Assembly (NCBI RefSeq): GCF_014192415.1
Contig: NZ_JACHXY010000003.1
Coordinates: 432,227-496,226 of the forward strand
DNA from: Microbacterium proteolyticum
GTDB lineage: Bacteria > Actinomycetota > Actinomycetes > Actinomycetales > Microbacteriaceae
Length of the DNA: 64,000 nt
Direction: 5' to 3'
The notes beneath the pieces were generated by a model, which was not told the DNA's origin, made no database searches, and saw nothing but the letters and a program-made list of their open reading frames with translations. The position numbers and the translations under genes are program-made. Below, piece after piece: positions 42,372 through 52,237 of this stretch; within the stretch, counting starts at the first letter, position 1; every line of letters begins with the position of its first letter.

Positions 42372-43240
42372 GACGAGACCTCCTGGGTGCGAGGCACCAC
42401 GATCATGGGGACGGGCAGGGCGCGCAGGATCCGCCCCGCGGTGGAGCCGAGGAACAGGCGACGGGGCTGGGCGAGACGGCTCGATCCGACCAGCGCGATC
42501 TCGCCGGGCTGCCAGTCGATGTGCGAGACCGCGTCTTCGATGTCGCTGCCGGTGCCCACGACGGCCTCGGCCGGCACTTCGACGGGAAGCGTCGCGCGCG
42601 CCGCATCGAGCACGCTCGCGGCGTGCGTCTGGCCGGTGAGGCGGGTGAGGCCGGCGTCGACGCGGTTCGGCAGGTCGACACCGGCGAGGGAGACCAGCCG
42701 GAGCGGCGCGTGGGTGCGGCGCGAGACGGTCGCTGCGGTGCGGAGGAGCACGTCGGCGCCCGGGCGGGTGCCGATCGCGGCGGTGACGCGCGGAAGGCCG
42801 ACGCCCGGGTCGATCTCGCGCGCCCCTTCCTGCGCGAGGGCGACGGGGACCGGGGCCGAGTGCACGAGCTCCTCGGCCGTGGTGCCGAGGCGGTGACGAC
42901 CGCGCGGGCCTCCCCCGCCGGTGCCGACGACGATGACCCCGGCGTCGAACTCCTCTGCGGCGGCGACGAGACCGTCCGAGACGGCGGAGGCGTGTCGGAC
43001 GTGGCCCCGGATGCCGGGGAACGACGCGAGCGCGTCCCGCAGCCACCCGCGTGCGGTGTCTTCGACGAGACGCTCGTAGGACGCATCGGTCGGGATGGAG
43101 ACGTTGCCCTCCGCCGACGGCAGGACGACGACGGCGTGAACGGGGGCGTCGAGCGCCGCGCCCAGACGCGCGCCGAGCGCGAGGGCGTCGGCGCCCGCGG
43201 TCGTGGCCGCGTAGCCGACGACTACCCGGTCGCCGCTCAT
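42368..43240 (-). CDS. Double-domain universal stress protein
   Basis: A 290-residue protein made of two Usp domains (1-135 and 150-285). The ends carry the nucleotide-binding patterns GTGGGGPRGRHRLGTTAEELVHSAPVPV and GSSRLAQPRRLFLGSTAGRI (each given in part; G-2x-G-9x-G-S/T). It probably binds ATP and may regulate or protect the pathway. Its ATG overlaps the stop of the amine oxidase gene by four bases, and its stop overlaps the permease start by four, so it is embedded in the catabolic operon rather than being an isolated stress gene. Confidence 0.93.
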   Translation of the reverse strand: MSGDRVVVGYAATTAGADALALGARLGAALDAPVHAVVVLPSAEGNVSIPTDASYERLVEDTARGWLRDALASFPGIRGHVRHASAVSDGLVAAAEEFDAGVIVVGTGGGGPRGRHRLGTTAEELVHSAPVPVALAQEGAREIDPGVGLPRVTAAIGTRPGADVLLRTAATVSRRTHAPLRLVSLAGVDLPNRVDAGLTRLTGQTHAASVLDAARATLPVEVPAEAVVGTGSDIEDAVSHIDWQPGEIALVGSSRLAQPRRLFLGSTAGRILRALPVPMIVVPRTQEVSS

Positions 43241-44691
43241 CCGCGGATCCGCTCGAGGATCTCGTCGGCGGCGCGGTGACCCTGGCGGATCGCGCCGTCG
43301 ACGTGCTGGTAGCCGGCCCCTGCCATGTCGCTGCATGCGAGGTGGATCGGGCCCACGGGCTGGCGCTGATCGGCGCCGTAGCGATGCAGGCCACCGAGGT
43401 CGAAGCTCGCCGCGTAGGCGCCCCGGGTCCATTCCTCGGTGCCCCAGTCGCTCTCGTAGTAGACGACCGGCGCCTTCGCGGCGGGTCCGTAGTAGCGCGA
43501 GAGGGACTCGAGGATGCGCTCCTTTCGCTCCTCCGCACTCAGGCGGAACAGGTCGTCGGCGTTCTGGTCCGACACGAAGCCGACCAGGGTGCCGCGCTCG
43601 TCGCCGTGGTTGGTGTTGTCGTACGCCTCGTGGCACAGCTCGTAGGGGCTGAACGCGGTGCCCGACAGGCCCTGTTCGCGCCAGAACGGCGTCTCGTACA
43701 CCGCGTGCACCTTGATGACGAAGCCCATCGAGATGTGCTGGTGCATCTGGTGCTGCAGGCGCGGCAGCGGCGGCTCGAACGAGATGCGCGAGTACAGCAC
43801 GGGGGCCAGGGCGAGGATGGCGAAGCGGGCTCGGACGGTGATGCCGTCGGCGATCACCGTGACGCCGTCGGAGGAGGATGCCGCGGCCTCGACACGAGCG
43901 GTCAACGCCTGGAGATCCGCAACCCGCTGGCCCGTGTCGGCGGGGCGATCCGGCGTCGCGGAGTCGGCGCCCCAGACGATGCGACGCACCGGCTGGTTCA
44001 GGAAGACGTCGTCGCCGAGGCGCTCGGCGAGCAGCTCGGGGACCTGCTGGAGGCCGCCCGCGACGCGCTTGTCGAGGATGAAGTCGGCGTCGACGAGATG
44101 CGAGTACGACCCCGCGGATGCCGCCATGAGAAGCGACTGCAGCAGAGAGAAAGTGTGCGTGGGTTTGGTGAGCATCGCCGAGCCCGTGGCGAAGGCGAGG
44201 TTGCGCACGGCCTCGTCGTCGTCGGTCTGTTGGCGCAGCCACGCGTCCCACGAGACTTTGTCCCACTCCGCGGCGCGGGGGTGCTCCCACGGTTTGTCGG
44301 GGTCGATCTCGGCCACCATGGCATCCAGCCGCGCGGTGATCTCGTCGATGATCTGCTCGGTCGATGCGGCCACCGGGAACATCTCTCCCGTGAAGCGCTT
44401 CGCCTCGCCGTCGGCGCCGACGTAGACGCTGTCGCCCTCGCGATAGCGGCTGTAGGTCGACAGGCCCAGGTCGGCGACGGTGTCGATGAGCGCCTGCTGG
44501 TCGGGCGACACCCACTGCCCACCGAGCTCCAGCATCGCGCCGTCGATCACGTCGGTCCACAGACGACCGCCCACGCGGTCGCGCGCCTCGAGGACGGCGA
44601 CCGAGAGGCCGGCCTTGCGCAGGTCGTTGGCGGCGGTGAGACCGGCGGCGCCGGCGCCGATGACGACGACGTCTCGGGTGATCTCGTCCAT
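43237..44691 (-). CDS. Flavin-containing amine oxidase (putrescine oxidase-like)
   Basis: A 484-residue FAD enzyme. The N-terminal FAD motif is VVVIGAGAAGLTAANDL followed by EARDRVGGR. The arrangement of WVSPDQQALID and the C-terminal GAYAASFDLGGLHRYG fits monoamine/putrescine oxidases of actinobacteria. It should oxidise putrescine to 4-aminobutanal with release of ammonia and hydrogen peroxide. The substrate is inferred from context (GABA transaminase and semialdehyde dehydrogenase). It lies 96 bp after the transaminase gene and overlaps the Usp gene. Confidence 0.92.
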   Translation of the reverse strand: MDEITRDVVVIGAGAAGLTAANDLRKAGLSVAVLEARDRVGGRLWTDVIDGAMLELGGQWVSPDQQALIDTVADLGLSTYSRYREGDSVYVGADGEAKRFTGEMFPVAASTEQIIDEITARLDAMVAEIDPDKPWEHPRAAEWDKVSWDAWLRQQTDDDEAVRNLAFATGSAMLTKPTHTFSLLQSLLMAASAGSYSHLVDADFILDKRVAGGLQQVPELLAERLGDDVFLNQPVRRIVWGADSATPDRPADTGQRVADLQALTARVEAAASSSDGVTVIADGITVRARFAILALAPVLYSRISFEPPLPRLQHQMHQHISMGFVIKVHAVYETPFWREQGLSGTAFSPYELCHEAYDNTNHGDERGTLVGFVSDQNADDLFRLSAEERKERILESLSRYYGPAAKAPVVYYESDWGTEEWTRGAYAASFDLGGLHRYGADQRQPVGPIHLACSDMAGAGYQHVDGAIRQGHRAADEILERIRG

Positions 44692-44787
44692 GGAAGCGTC
44701 CTTACTTGTCGTTCGTTCGGGAATGTCGTGGGTGGCCCCGACGGCGGCGGATCCGCGCGTGCTCCTCCGCCACCGCCGGGACGAGTG

Positions 44788-46137
44788 TCAGTTGCGCGAC
44801 AGGGCGGCCGCGACGACGTCGAGGCCTTCGTTCAACAGCTCGTCGCCGATCGACAGCGGCGGCAGGAACCGGATGACGTTGCCGTAGGTGCCGCACGTGA
44901 GCACGATCACGCCCTCGGCGATCGCGGCCTTCGCCACGGCCGAGGTCAGGGCGGCATCGGGGGCGCCCGTGGTGGGGTCGACGAACTCCGCCGCGATCAT
45001 GGCGCCGTAGCCGCGCACGTCGCCGATGCGGGGGTCACCCGCTTGCAGGTCGCGAAGCCGGCCCGTGAGCAGATCGCCGATCTGCTGCGCCCGCTCGATG
45101 AGCCCCTCGTTCTCGAATGCGTCGATGGATGCCAGCGCCGCGGCGCACGCGACCGGGTTGCCGCCGTACGTGCCGCCCAGGCCGCCCGTGTGGGTGGCAT
45201 CCATGATCTCGGCTCGCCCCGTCACGGCCGCCAGGGGCAGTCCCGCGGCGATGCCCTTGGCGGTGGTGACCAGGTCGGGGACGATGCCGAAGTGCTCGCT
45301 GGCGAACATCGCACCGGTGCGGGCGAAGCCGGACTGCACCTCGTCGGCGATGAAGACGACGCCGTTGTCGCGGCACCAGTCCACGATCGCGTTCAGGAAC
45401 CCGTCGGCGGGCACGATGAAGCCGCCCTCGCCCTGGATGGGTTCGATGATGACGGCGGCGAGGTTGTCGGCGCCGACCTGCTTCTCGATCAGCGAGATGG
45501 CCTTCGCCGCGGCCTCGGGACCCGACAGGCCGTCGCGGAACGGGTACGACAGCGGGGCGCGGTACACCTCCGCCGCGAAGGGACCGAAGCCGCTCTTGTA
45601 CGGCATGCTCTTCGCAGTCAGCGCCATCGTGAGGTTGGTGCGGCCGTGGTACGCGTGGTCGAAGGCGACGACCGCCTGACGTCCCGTGAATTTGCGGGCG
45701 ATCTTCACGGCGTTCTCGACGGCCTCGGCGCCGGAGTTGAACAGCGCGCTCTTCTTGGCGTGGTCACCGGGGGTCAGGCGGTTCAGTGCCTCCGCGACGG
45801 CGACGTAGGAGTCGTACGGCGAGATCATGAAGCACGTGTGGGTGAAGGCGGCGACCTGCTCCTGCACGGCGGCGACGACGGCGGGGTGGGCGTTGCCGAC
45901 ACTCGTGACGGCGATGCCCGAACCGAGGTCGATGAGGGAGTTGCCGTCGGCGTCGACGACGACTCCGCCGCCCGCGGCGACCGCGTGGATGGGGACGGTG
46001 TGTCCGACACCGGATGCCACGGCCGCGGCCTTGCGATCGAGAAGCTCCTGCGAACGGGGGCCGGGAATGGCGGTGACGAGTCGTCGCTCCTGGGCGAGGG
46101 ACGGACCGCCGACGGTGGGGAGGGTGTCGAGGCTCAT
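44788..46137 (-). CDS. gabT: 4-aminobutyrate aminotransferase
   Basis: A 449-residue class III PLP aminotransferase. The PLP lysine is K294 in TTAKGIAAGLP. The motifs SALFNSGAEAVENAVKIAR and VVFIADEVQSGFARTG are conserved for this group. It should convert GABA to succinate semialdehyde with 2-oxoglutarate. It is first in the operon. The ATG at 46137 is chosen as the start of the conserved N-terminus. Its promoter region, shared with pucR, contains two TGTACA half-sites. Confidence 0.95.
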   Translation of the reverse strand: MSLDTLPTVGGPSLAQERRLVTAIPGPRSQELLDRKAAAVASGVGHTVPIHAVAAGGGVVVDADGNSLIDLGSGIAVTSVGNAHPAVVAAVQEQVAAFTHTCFMISPYDSYVAVAEALNRLTPGDHAKKSALFNSGAEAVENAVKIARKFTGRQAVVAFDHAYHGRTNLTMALTAKSMPYKSGFGPFAAEVYRAPLSYPFRDGLSGPEAAAKAISLIEKQVGADNLAAVIIEPIQGEGGFIVPADGFLNAIVDWCRDNGVVFIADEVQSGFARTGAMFASEHFGIVPDLVTTAKGIAAGLPLAAVTGRAEIMDATHTGGLGGTYGGNPVACAAALASIDAFENEGLIERAQQIGDLLTGRLRDLQAGDPRIGDVRGYGAMIAAEFVDPTTGAPDAALTSAVAKAAIAEGVIVLTCGTYGNVIRFLPPLSIGDELLNEGLDVVAAALSRN

Positions 46138-46183
46138 GGCGGTGATGCTACGGACGCCGCGACACGCCCCGCACTCTCCTGGC

Positions 46184-46220
46184 TGTACAGTCACTCGGAC
46201 CGACGTATACGTCTTGTACA
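46184..46220. promoter_or_regulatory. Candidate PucR operator between gabT and pucR
   Basis: TGTACA occurs at 46184-46189 and 46215-46220, 31 bp apart, about three helical turns. Between them is the perfect palindrome GACGTATACGTC (46202-46213). The site ends just before the pucR ribosome site and lies 47 bp from gabT, so it can control both divergent units. Confidence 0.5.
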
Positions 46221-46229
46221 GGAGGAAGA

Positions 46230-47765
46230 ATGGCCGACACCGCCGTCGCGCCGGCGAGCCTGCGCGCGTTGCTCGCGCGGCGCGACCTGCACCTGCGCCT
46301 CGTCGTCGACGAGCACGACCTCGCCCCCGGCAGCATGGACAGACCGGTGCGCTGGGTGCATTCCAGCGATCTCGCCGACCCGACCCCCTTCCTCAGCGAG
46401 GGACTGGTGCTGCTGACCACCGGCACGCAATTCACCGGAGCGATCGCGGCGGACGACACCGCGTACGTGGGACGACTGGTCGCCCGCGGCGTGCGCGCCC
46501 TGGGGTTCGGGACGGAAGTGGTGCGAAACGGCATCCCCCCGGCTCTGACGCAGGCGTGCGTGGCGGCCGGGATGCCGCTGTTCGAGGTGCCGTACCGCAC
46601 GCCGTTCATCGCGGTGGCGCGCGCGGGCGCCGAGGCGATCGCCGCCGATGCCTACGCCCGCCGCAGCTGGTCGCTCGCGGCGCAGCGGGCCGTGTCGCTC
46701 GCCGCGCTGCGCCCTGACGGCCTCTCGGCCACCCTCGCCGAGCTGTCGCGTCAGCTCGGGTGCTGGGTGGGGCTCTTCGATGCCGCGGGGGCCCTCCGCG
46801 ACGCCCACCCCGCGGGCACCCTGGCGTCGGCGGCGGTGGATGCCGTCGCCGCCGAGGTGACCGCGATGCTGCGCCGGGGAACGCGGGCCGCCGGTGCGAT
46901 CCGCGTCGGAGACACGTCGGTGACCGTGCAGACGCTCGGTCGCGGCGGCCACCTCCGCGGCGCCCTCGCGATCGAAGCCTCCGACCTCGATCACGAGGCC
47001 CGCAGCGTCGTGACCGCGGTGGTGGCGATGGCCGCGCTCGCGCTGGAGCAGCAGGACGGTCTGGGCCGGGCGATCAGCATGTTCCGCGCGGGCCTCGTGC
47101 AGTCGTTGATCGGCGACGGCCCCGCTCTCGCCCGCCGCGCCGCGCGCGATCTCCTCGGCCCGCTACCCGCCGCCCCTGTCGTCGTCGCCCTCACCCCCGC
47201 GGCATCCGCCCGCTCCACCGCGCTCACGGAATGGCTCGAGCGACGCGCACAGGAGCACCGCGGCGAGGTGTTCTTCGGCCGGGGCGACGACGGCCTGGTC
47301 GTCGTGGTGCCGTCGGGCGCACGCGAGCTGCTCGCCGAGATCGCCGACCGGTTCGAGACGGTGATCGGTTGCTCGACCCCGACGGGTTACGACGAGTTCT
47401 CGCGCGCCCTCAGCCAGGCGCGCACCGCACGGGATCGGGTGTCGACGCCCGGAATCGCCGACTTCGCCGACACCGCCCGCGCCGGGCTCATCGCCGCCCT
47501 CGGCTCGGAAGCGGCGCGGACGGTCGCCGCGGGAAGCCTCGCACCGCTCAGGCTCCACGACGCCGAACAGGGCTCCGCGCTGGTCGACACGCTCGACGCC
47601 TGGCTCACGAACGACTGCTCCCACGAGGCGACGGCGCACGCGCTCGGCATCCACCGCCACACCGTGCGCGCCCGCATCGCCCAGGCCGAGCGCGTGGCCG
47701 AGCGCGATCTGTCGTCGTTCGCCGCCCGCGCGGAGCTGTGGGCGGCGCTGCGACTGTCCGAGTAA
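46230..47765 (+). CDS. PucR-family transcriptional regulator
   Basis: A 511-residue protein. An N-terminal PucR-like domain (about 10-125, with PFLSEGLVLLTTG), a GGDEF-like middle domain and a C-terminal helix-turn-helix (HEATAHALGIHRHTVRARIA, about 465-490). The start ATG 46230 follows AGGAGGAAG. Members control purine or GABA catabolism. It is divergent from gabT and presumably activates the operon. An inducer such as GABA or succinate semialdehyde is inferred. Confidence 0.93.
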   Translation: MADTAVAPASLRALLARRDLHLRLVVDEHDLAPGSMDRPVRWVHSSDLADPTPFLSEGLVLLTTGTQFTGAIAADDTAYVGRLVARGVRALGFGTEVVRNGIPPALTQACVAAGMPLFEVPYRTPFIAVARAGAEAIAADAYARRSWSLAAQRAVSLAALRPDGLSATLAELSRQLGCWVGLFDAAGALRDAHPAGTLASAAVDAVAAEVTAMLRRGTRAAGAIRVGDTSVTVQTLGRGGHLRGALAIEASDLDHEARSVVTAVVAMAALALEQQDGLGRAISMFRAGLVQSLIGDGPALARRAARDLLGPLPAAPVVVALTPAASARSTALTEWLERRAQEHRGEVFFGRGDDGLVVVVPSGARELLAEIADRFETVIGCSTPTGYDEFSRALSQARTARDRVSTPGIADFADTARAGLIAALGSEAARTVAAGSLAPLRLHDAEQGSALVDTLDAWLTNDCSHEATAHALGIHRHTVRARIAQAERVAERDLSSFAARAELWAALRLSE

Positions 47766-47817
47766 TGGGTCGAGACGTCGTCGCGCCGGTGGTGGTTGCG
47801 GGGGGCGACCCGTGACG

Positions 47818-49185
47818 TCACGCCCGCGCCGGATCGATCGGCGCGAAACGCCGGAGACTCTCGCGCGAAGTGAGACGCGAGGCCGCGAGCGCGCCCGCCA
47901 CGGCGAGGAAGATCGGCACCAGCAGCGTGAAGCCCGTGTCGGTGAACTCGATGACGAGCGCGATCGCAGTGAAGGGCGCACGCATCGTGGATGCCAGGAA
48001 GGCGGCGGCCGCCACGATCGCCAACGCCGTGCCATCGGCTCCCGGCCATACGAACCCCCAGCCGGCGGCCGCCGCCGCGCCCAGCGCCGCGCCGATCGCG
48101 ACCGACGGCTGCAGTGTGCCGCCGATCGCCCCCGCTCCGAGCGAGACGGAGGTCGCGACGTACTTCATCGCGGCGAGCGCGACGAGCAGGAGCGCGGGCT
48201 GGGAGAGGTCGAAGCCGACCGCAGCCAACGCGCGACCGTTGCCCAGGATGAGCGGGAAGACCGCACCGAGCGCTCCGACGGCCGCGAACGCGACGGGCAG
48301 GACGACCAGCAGCCGCCACCCCTCGGGACGGAACCGCGCGAGCGTCTTGGTCACGGCGGAGAAGCTCGACGCCCCCCAGCCCATCAGAGGTCCGATGAGG
48401 ATCGCGGCGACGATCAGCGAGGCGTTCACCTCGACGGATGCCACGGAGTACAACGACCCGTCCCCCACGAGCGGCCGTGCGACGAGGGTCGCGATCGAGC
48501 TGGCGGCGAGCGCGACCACCGCAGCGCCGACGCTGAACTGCGCGAGCAGGATCTCGATGGCGAAGAGGGCACCGCCGAGGGGCACGTTGTAGACGGCGGC
48601 GAGACCGGCTCCGGCGGCGGCGGCGATGAGGATGCGGCACCACCGGGCGTCGAGGCGGAACCACCGCACGATCTTCGACCCCGCCATCGCCGACAACTCG
48701 CGCGGCGCGACCTCCTTGCCGATCGACGCTCCCATCGCGACCGACCCCACCTGGAGGACGGAGTCCACGAGGGTCTCCCACCACGGCATCGGCGCCCCGT
48801 CGACGCCCTGCTCGACCGTGGCGAGGCGCCGACCGAACCGGCGGAGCAGGTACCACCCGGTGGCGACGACGACGCCGGCCCCGCCGACCGTCGCGATCGG
48901 AAGCCACCAGGGGTCGGGAAAGGCGACGCCGTCGAGGAACGGCCCTTCCTCGTGACCCCACACGAGATGCTCCAGGCTGTGGACGGTCCAGACCAGCAAC
49001 AGCACGGCGAGACCCGCGCCCACGCCCACGAGGGCGGTCGCAGCTCCCAGCCGCAGGAGCGAGCCGAGTCCCCGGCGTCGGGAGCGGAGGGGCGTGGTGG
49101 CGGTCACCCGCTCACGGTAACCGACCCGTGTGTCGTGCTGACGCCGCGCGCGGGCGATCTCGATGGGGGCGCCGGTGGTCGGCAT
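47818..49185 (-). CDS. ClC-type chloride channel/antiporter
   Basis: A 455-residue membrane protein with about 12 helices. The gating-glutamate region reads [13 protein letters not shown], in place of the usual GxxGREGP, and the C-terminal helix motif is [20 protein letters not shown] (given in part). It should move chloride or another anion, perhaps with protons. ATG 49185 is preferred as it has GGGAGGAGC about 8 bases upstream; GTG 49107 is an alternative. An N-terminal extension beyond 49185 would overlap the divergent aminotransferase. It converges with pucR. Confidence 0.9.
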   Translation of the reverse strand: MPTTGAPIEIARARRQHDTRVGYRERVTATTPLRSRRRGLGSLLRLGAATALVGVGAGLAVLLLVWTVHSLEHLVWGHEEGPFLDGVAFPDPWWLPIATVGGAGVVVATGWYLLRRFGRRLATVEQGVDGAPMPWWETLVDSVLQVGSVAMGASIGKEVAPRELSAMAGSKIVRWFRLDARWCRILIAAAAGAGLAAVYNVPLGGALFAIEILLAQFSVGAAVVALAASSIATLVARPLVGDGSLYSVASVEVNASLIVAAILIGPLMGWGASSFSAVTKTLARFRPEGWRLLVVLPVAFAAVGALGAVFPLILGNGRALAAVGFDLSQPALLLVALAAMKYVATSVSLGAGAIGGTLQPSVAIGAALGAAAAAGWGFVWPGADGTALAIVAAAAFLASTMRAPFTAIALVIEFTDTGFTLLVPIFLAVAGALAASRLTSRESLRRFAPIDPARA

Positions 49186-49273
49186 CCTGATGCTCCTCCC
49201 GCCCTCCCTGCGGTGGGTGGGATCGGCGATCCACCCCTCGGCGCGCCGGGATCGGAACACTAGGCTCGGGTCC

Positions 49274-50473
49274 GTGACTTCCCGTGCTCCTCTCTCTCGC
49301 AAGCTGTCCGCCATCGCCGAGTCCGCGACCCTCAAGGTCGACGCCAAGGCCAAGGCCCTCCAGGCCGCCGGCCGTCCGGTGATCTCCTATGCGGCCGGAG
49401 AGCCCGATTTCGCGACCCCCTCGTTCATCGTGGATGCCGCAGCCGAGGCGCTGCAGAACCCGGCGAACTACCGCTACACCCCCGCCGCCGGTCTGCCGGT
49501 CCTTCGCGAGGCGATCGTGGCCAAGACGCTGCGCGACTCCGGCCTCGAGGTCGCCCCGTCGCAGGTCATCGTGACCAACGGCGGTAAGCAGGCGGTGTAT
49601 CAGGCGTTCCAGACCGTGGTGAACCCCGGCGACGAGGTCCTGCTGCCGGCTCCGTACTGGACCACCTACCCCGAGGCCATCGCGTTGGCCGACGGAACGC
49701 CGGTCGAGGTGTTCGCCGGCGCCGACCAGGACTACAAGGTCACCGTCGCCCAGCTCGAGGCGGCCCGCACCGACAAGACGACGGTGCTCGTCTTCGTCTC
49801 TCCCTCGAACCCGACCGGCTCGGTCTACACCGCCGAGGAGACCGCCGAGATCGGCCGCTGGGCTCTCGAGCACGGCATCTGGGTCATCACCGATGAGATC
49901 TACCAGAACCTCACCTACGAGGGCGTCCGCGCCGTGTCGATCGTCGAGGCCGTTCCCGAGCTCGCGGAGCAGACGATCCTTCTCAACGGCGTCGCCAAGA
50001 CGTACGCCATGACCGGTTGGCGCGTGGGCTGGATGGTAGGACCGGCGGATGCCATGAAGCTCGCCGCCAACCTGCAGTCGCACCTGTCGAGCAACGTCAA
50101 CAACGTCGCTCAGCGCGCCGCCGCCGCAGCCCTGAACGGGCCGCAGGACGAGGTCGAGCAGTTCCGTGAGGCGTTCGACCGCCGCCGCCGTCTGATCGTG
50201 TCGGAACTGTCGAAGATCGACGGCGTCGAGGTGCCGAACCCCCTCGGCGCGTTCTACGTCTACCCCGACGTGCGGGGGCTGCTGAACCGCGAGTGGGGGG
50301 GCGTGACCCCCGCCACCTCGCTGGAGCTCGCCGACCTCATCCTCGAGCAGGCCGAGGTCGCCGTGGTCCCGGGCGAGGCGTTCGGCCCCAGCGGGTACCT
50401 GCGCCTGTCGTACGCGCTCGGCGACGAGCAGCTCCTCGAGGGCGTGCAGCGCCTCCAGCGTCTGTTCGCCTGA
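49274..50473 (+). CDS. Class I aspartate/aromatic aminotransferase
   Basis: A 399-residue PLP enzyme of fold type I. The PLP lysine is K242 in [16 protein letters not shown]. Conserved are [15 protein letters not shown] and [10 protein letters not shown]. It resembles AspC of Gram-positive bacteria. The start is GTG 49274; a -10-like TAGGCT ends seven bases upstream, so the message may be leaderless, as is common in actinobacteria. It diverges from the ClC gene. Confidence 0.94.
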   Translation: MTSRAPLSRKLSAIAESATLKVDAKAKALQAAGRPVISYAAGEPDFATPSFIVDAAAEALQNPANYRYTPAAGLPVLREAIVAKTLRDSGLEVAPSQVIVTNGGKQAVYQAFQTVVNPGDEVLLPAPYWTTYPEAIALADGTPVEVFAGADQDYKVTVAQLEAARTDKTTVLVFVSPSNPTGSVYTAEETAEIGRWALEHGIWVITDEIYQNLTYEGVRAVSIVEAVPELAEQTILLNGVAKTYAMTGWRVGWMVGPADAMKLAANLQSHLSSNVNNVAQRAAAAALNGPQDEVEQFREAFDRRRRLIVSELSKIDGVEVPNPLGAFYVYPDVRGLLNREWGGVTPATSLELADLILEQAEVAVVPGEAFGPSGYLRLSYALGDEQLLEGVQRLQRLFA

Positions 50474-50496
50474 GTCCGCGCCGCCCGCCGCACGTC

Positions 50497-50559
50497 GCGT
50501 GAGGGGTCGATCTCTGTCGCTCAGCTGAAAGATCGGCGACAAGTCCTGACCCCTCACGC
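50497..50559. terminator. Long stem-loop between aminotransferase and murB
   Basis: GCGTGAGGGGTC (50497-50508) pairs perfectly with GACCCCTCACGC (50548-50559). Inside is a second short stem GTCGC/GCGAC (50516-50520 with 50536-50540). It lies between converging genes and may act in both directions. The remaining bases to 50696 show nothing further. Confidence 0.65.
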
Positions 50560-50696
50560 TTCTCCCTGTGGAGAGCTGGCACGGAGAGTGTCCGGTTGCG
50601 GGCACGATGACGGATGCCGATTCCCCGCTTCCCCGCCGCCCTCGCTCCGTCCTCCGCCTTCAGGGTCGCCGAGGCTCGAAACGCGCAGAGGACGCG

Positions 50697-51833
50697 CTAC
50701 AGCTCGACGCCGACCAGCACCGGTTCGGGCTGCAGCACGAGGCCGAATTCCGACGCCACCCGGCTCTGCACGAAGCGGGCGAGTTCGGCGATCTCCGCGG
50801 CCGTGGCCTCGCCGCGGTTCGTCAGCGCGAGCGTGTGCTTGGTCGACAGGCCCGCGCGCGAGCGCGGGAAGCGGAAACCACGGGAGAGCCCGGCATTCTC
50901 GATCAGCCAGGCCGCACTCACCTTCACCTCGCGCTGTTCGACGGGGGGAGGCGGGAGGATGCCGTCGAACGCGGCCAACGGGATCACCCTGACGGGGTCG
51001 AGCTCGGGCGACATGGGCCACTTCGGGCACGCCGCGGGAAGCGTCCGGGCGAACGCCTCGGAGACGACGGCGTTCTGGAAGAAGGAGCCGGCGCTCCAGG
51101 TGTCGGGATCTTCGGCGTCGAGGACCATGCCCTTGCGCGAACGGGTGGCGAGGACGTGGTCGCGGATCCAGCGCAGCGACACGGTGTCGGCGGCGTCCAA
51201 CCCCAGGGCGGAGCGCAGCTGTTCGCCCGCGATCGGGCGTTCGCCGTCACCGACCCGCGCGAGCTCGAGCGTCACCGAGAGGATGACGGCGGAGCGCTGG
51301 GGGGTGGAACCGTAGTGCTGCTTGAGGACGGAGGTGCGGAACCCGAGGCCGAGGTCGGACGCGGGAACGACCGACACCTCGCCGCTCGCCTCGTCGACGA
51401 GCTCCACCTCGACGAGGGTCTGCTCGATCTCCTGCCCGTAGGCGCCGATGTTCTGCACCGGCGCGGCGCCGACCGTACCGGGGATCCCCGACATGGCCTC
51501 GATGCCGGCGAACCCGCGCTCGACGGTTTCGGCGACGAGCGCATCCCAATCGTGGCCGGCCTGCACCCGCAGGCGCACGGCGGCGTCATGAGACCCGGGC
51601 AGTTCTTCGATGCCGGTCGACCGCACGCGGATGACGGTGCCGTCGAAGGGCTCGTCGTCCACGAAGATGTTGGACCCGCCGCCGAGCACGAACCACGGCT
51701 CGCCCTCGGCCCACACCTCGCGAAGGGTGGCGACCAGCTCGTCGGCGGAGTGCGCATCGACCAGACGGGCGGGCTCCCCTCCGGTGCGCAGGGTCGTCAG
51801 TCGCGACAGCGGGATCGGGGCGACCTCGGGCAT
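50697..51833 (-). CDS. murB: UDP-N-acetylenolpyruvoylglucosamine reductase
   Basis: A 378-residue FAD/NADPH enzyme of peptidoglycan synthesis. The FAD site has LGGGSNIFVDD and GTVGAAPVQNIGAYG. The catalytic serine is in SAGSFFQNAVV. It reduces the enolpyruvyl group to give UDP-MurNAc. The ATG at 51833 overlaps the stop of the MaoC gene by one base (TGATG). The unit MaoC-MaoC-murB is typical of actinobacteria. Confidence 0.97.
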   Translation of the reverse strand: MPEVAPIPLSRLTTLRTGGEPARLVDAHSADELVATLREVWAEGEPWFVLGGGSNIFVDDEPFDGTVIRVRSTGIEELPGSHDAAVRLRVQAGHDWDALVAETVERGFAGIEAMSGIPGTVGAAPVQNIGAYGQEIEQTLVEVELVDEASGEVSVVPASDLGLGFRTSVLKQHYGSTPQRSAVILSVTLELARVGDGERPIAGEQLRSALGLDAADTVSLRWIRDHVLATRSRKGMVLDAEDPDTWSAGSFFQNAVVSEAFARTLPAACPKWPMSPELDPVRVIPLAAFDGILPPPPVEQREVKVSAAWLIENAGLSRGFRFPRSRAGLSTKHTLALTNRGEATAAEIAELARFVQSRVASEFGLVLQPEPVLVGVEL

Positions 51834-52237
51834 CAGTTCACCCGCACCCGTACCTGCGCCTTGCCGAGCACGGAGGTGTCGGCGAACCGGACGGTGAGGT
51901 CGATGCGCGCGGCGTCGTCGTCGACAGCGCCGACCTTGGCGCTCACGTGGATGTCGGCGCCGGTCTCGGTGTCCACGACCACGGGCCGGGTGAAGCGCAC
52001 GCCGCACTCCGCGATGCGAGCAGGGTCGCCCAGCGCGTCGGAGACGATTCCGACGGCGATGCCCATCGTGAGCATGCCGTGCGCGAGCACACCCGGCAGT
52101 CCCACGGCCGCGGCGACGTCGTCGTTGTAGTGGATGGGGTTGAAGTCGTTCGACGCCCCCGCGTAGCGCACGAGCGACTCGCGCGTCAGGTGCACGGAGC
52201 GTTCGGCGATGATCTGGCCCACGGTGAAGTCGCTCAT
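51833..52237 (-). CDS. MaoC/HadB-like hydratase
   Basis: A 134-residue hotdog-fold protein with the hydratase-2 motif YAGASNDFNPIHYND (catalytic D and H, D-x4-H). It is close to mycobacterial HadB, the catalytic subunit of 3-hydroxyacyl-ACP dehydratase. It should work with the product of the preceding gene. Start overlaps its stop by four bases. Confidence 0.92.
   Translation of the reverse strand: MSDFTVGQIIAERSVHLTRESLVRYAGASNDFNPIHYNDDVAAAVGLPGVLAHGMLTMGIAVGIVSDALGDPARIAECGVRFTRPVVVDTETGADIHVSAKVGAVDDDAARIDLTVRFADTSVLGKAQVRVRVN

Noticed and set aside
43051..46416. Long plus-strand open frame opposite the amine oxidase and gabT
   Set aside because: Antisense to two clear enzymes; composition is typical of a GC shadow.
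50568..52130. Plus-strand open frame starting after the aminotransferase
   Set aside because: Antisense to murB and the MaoC gene; no domain.
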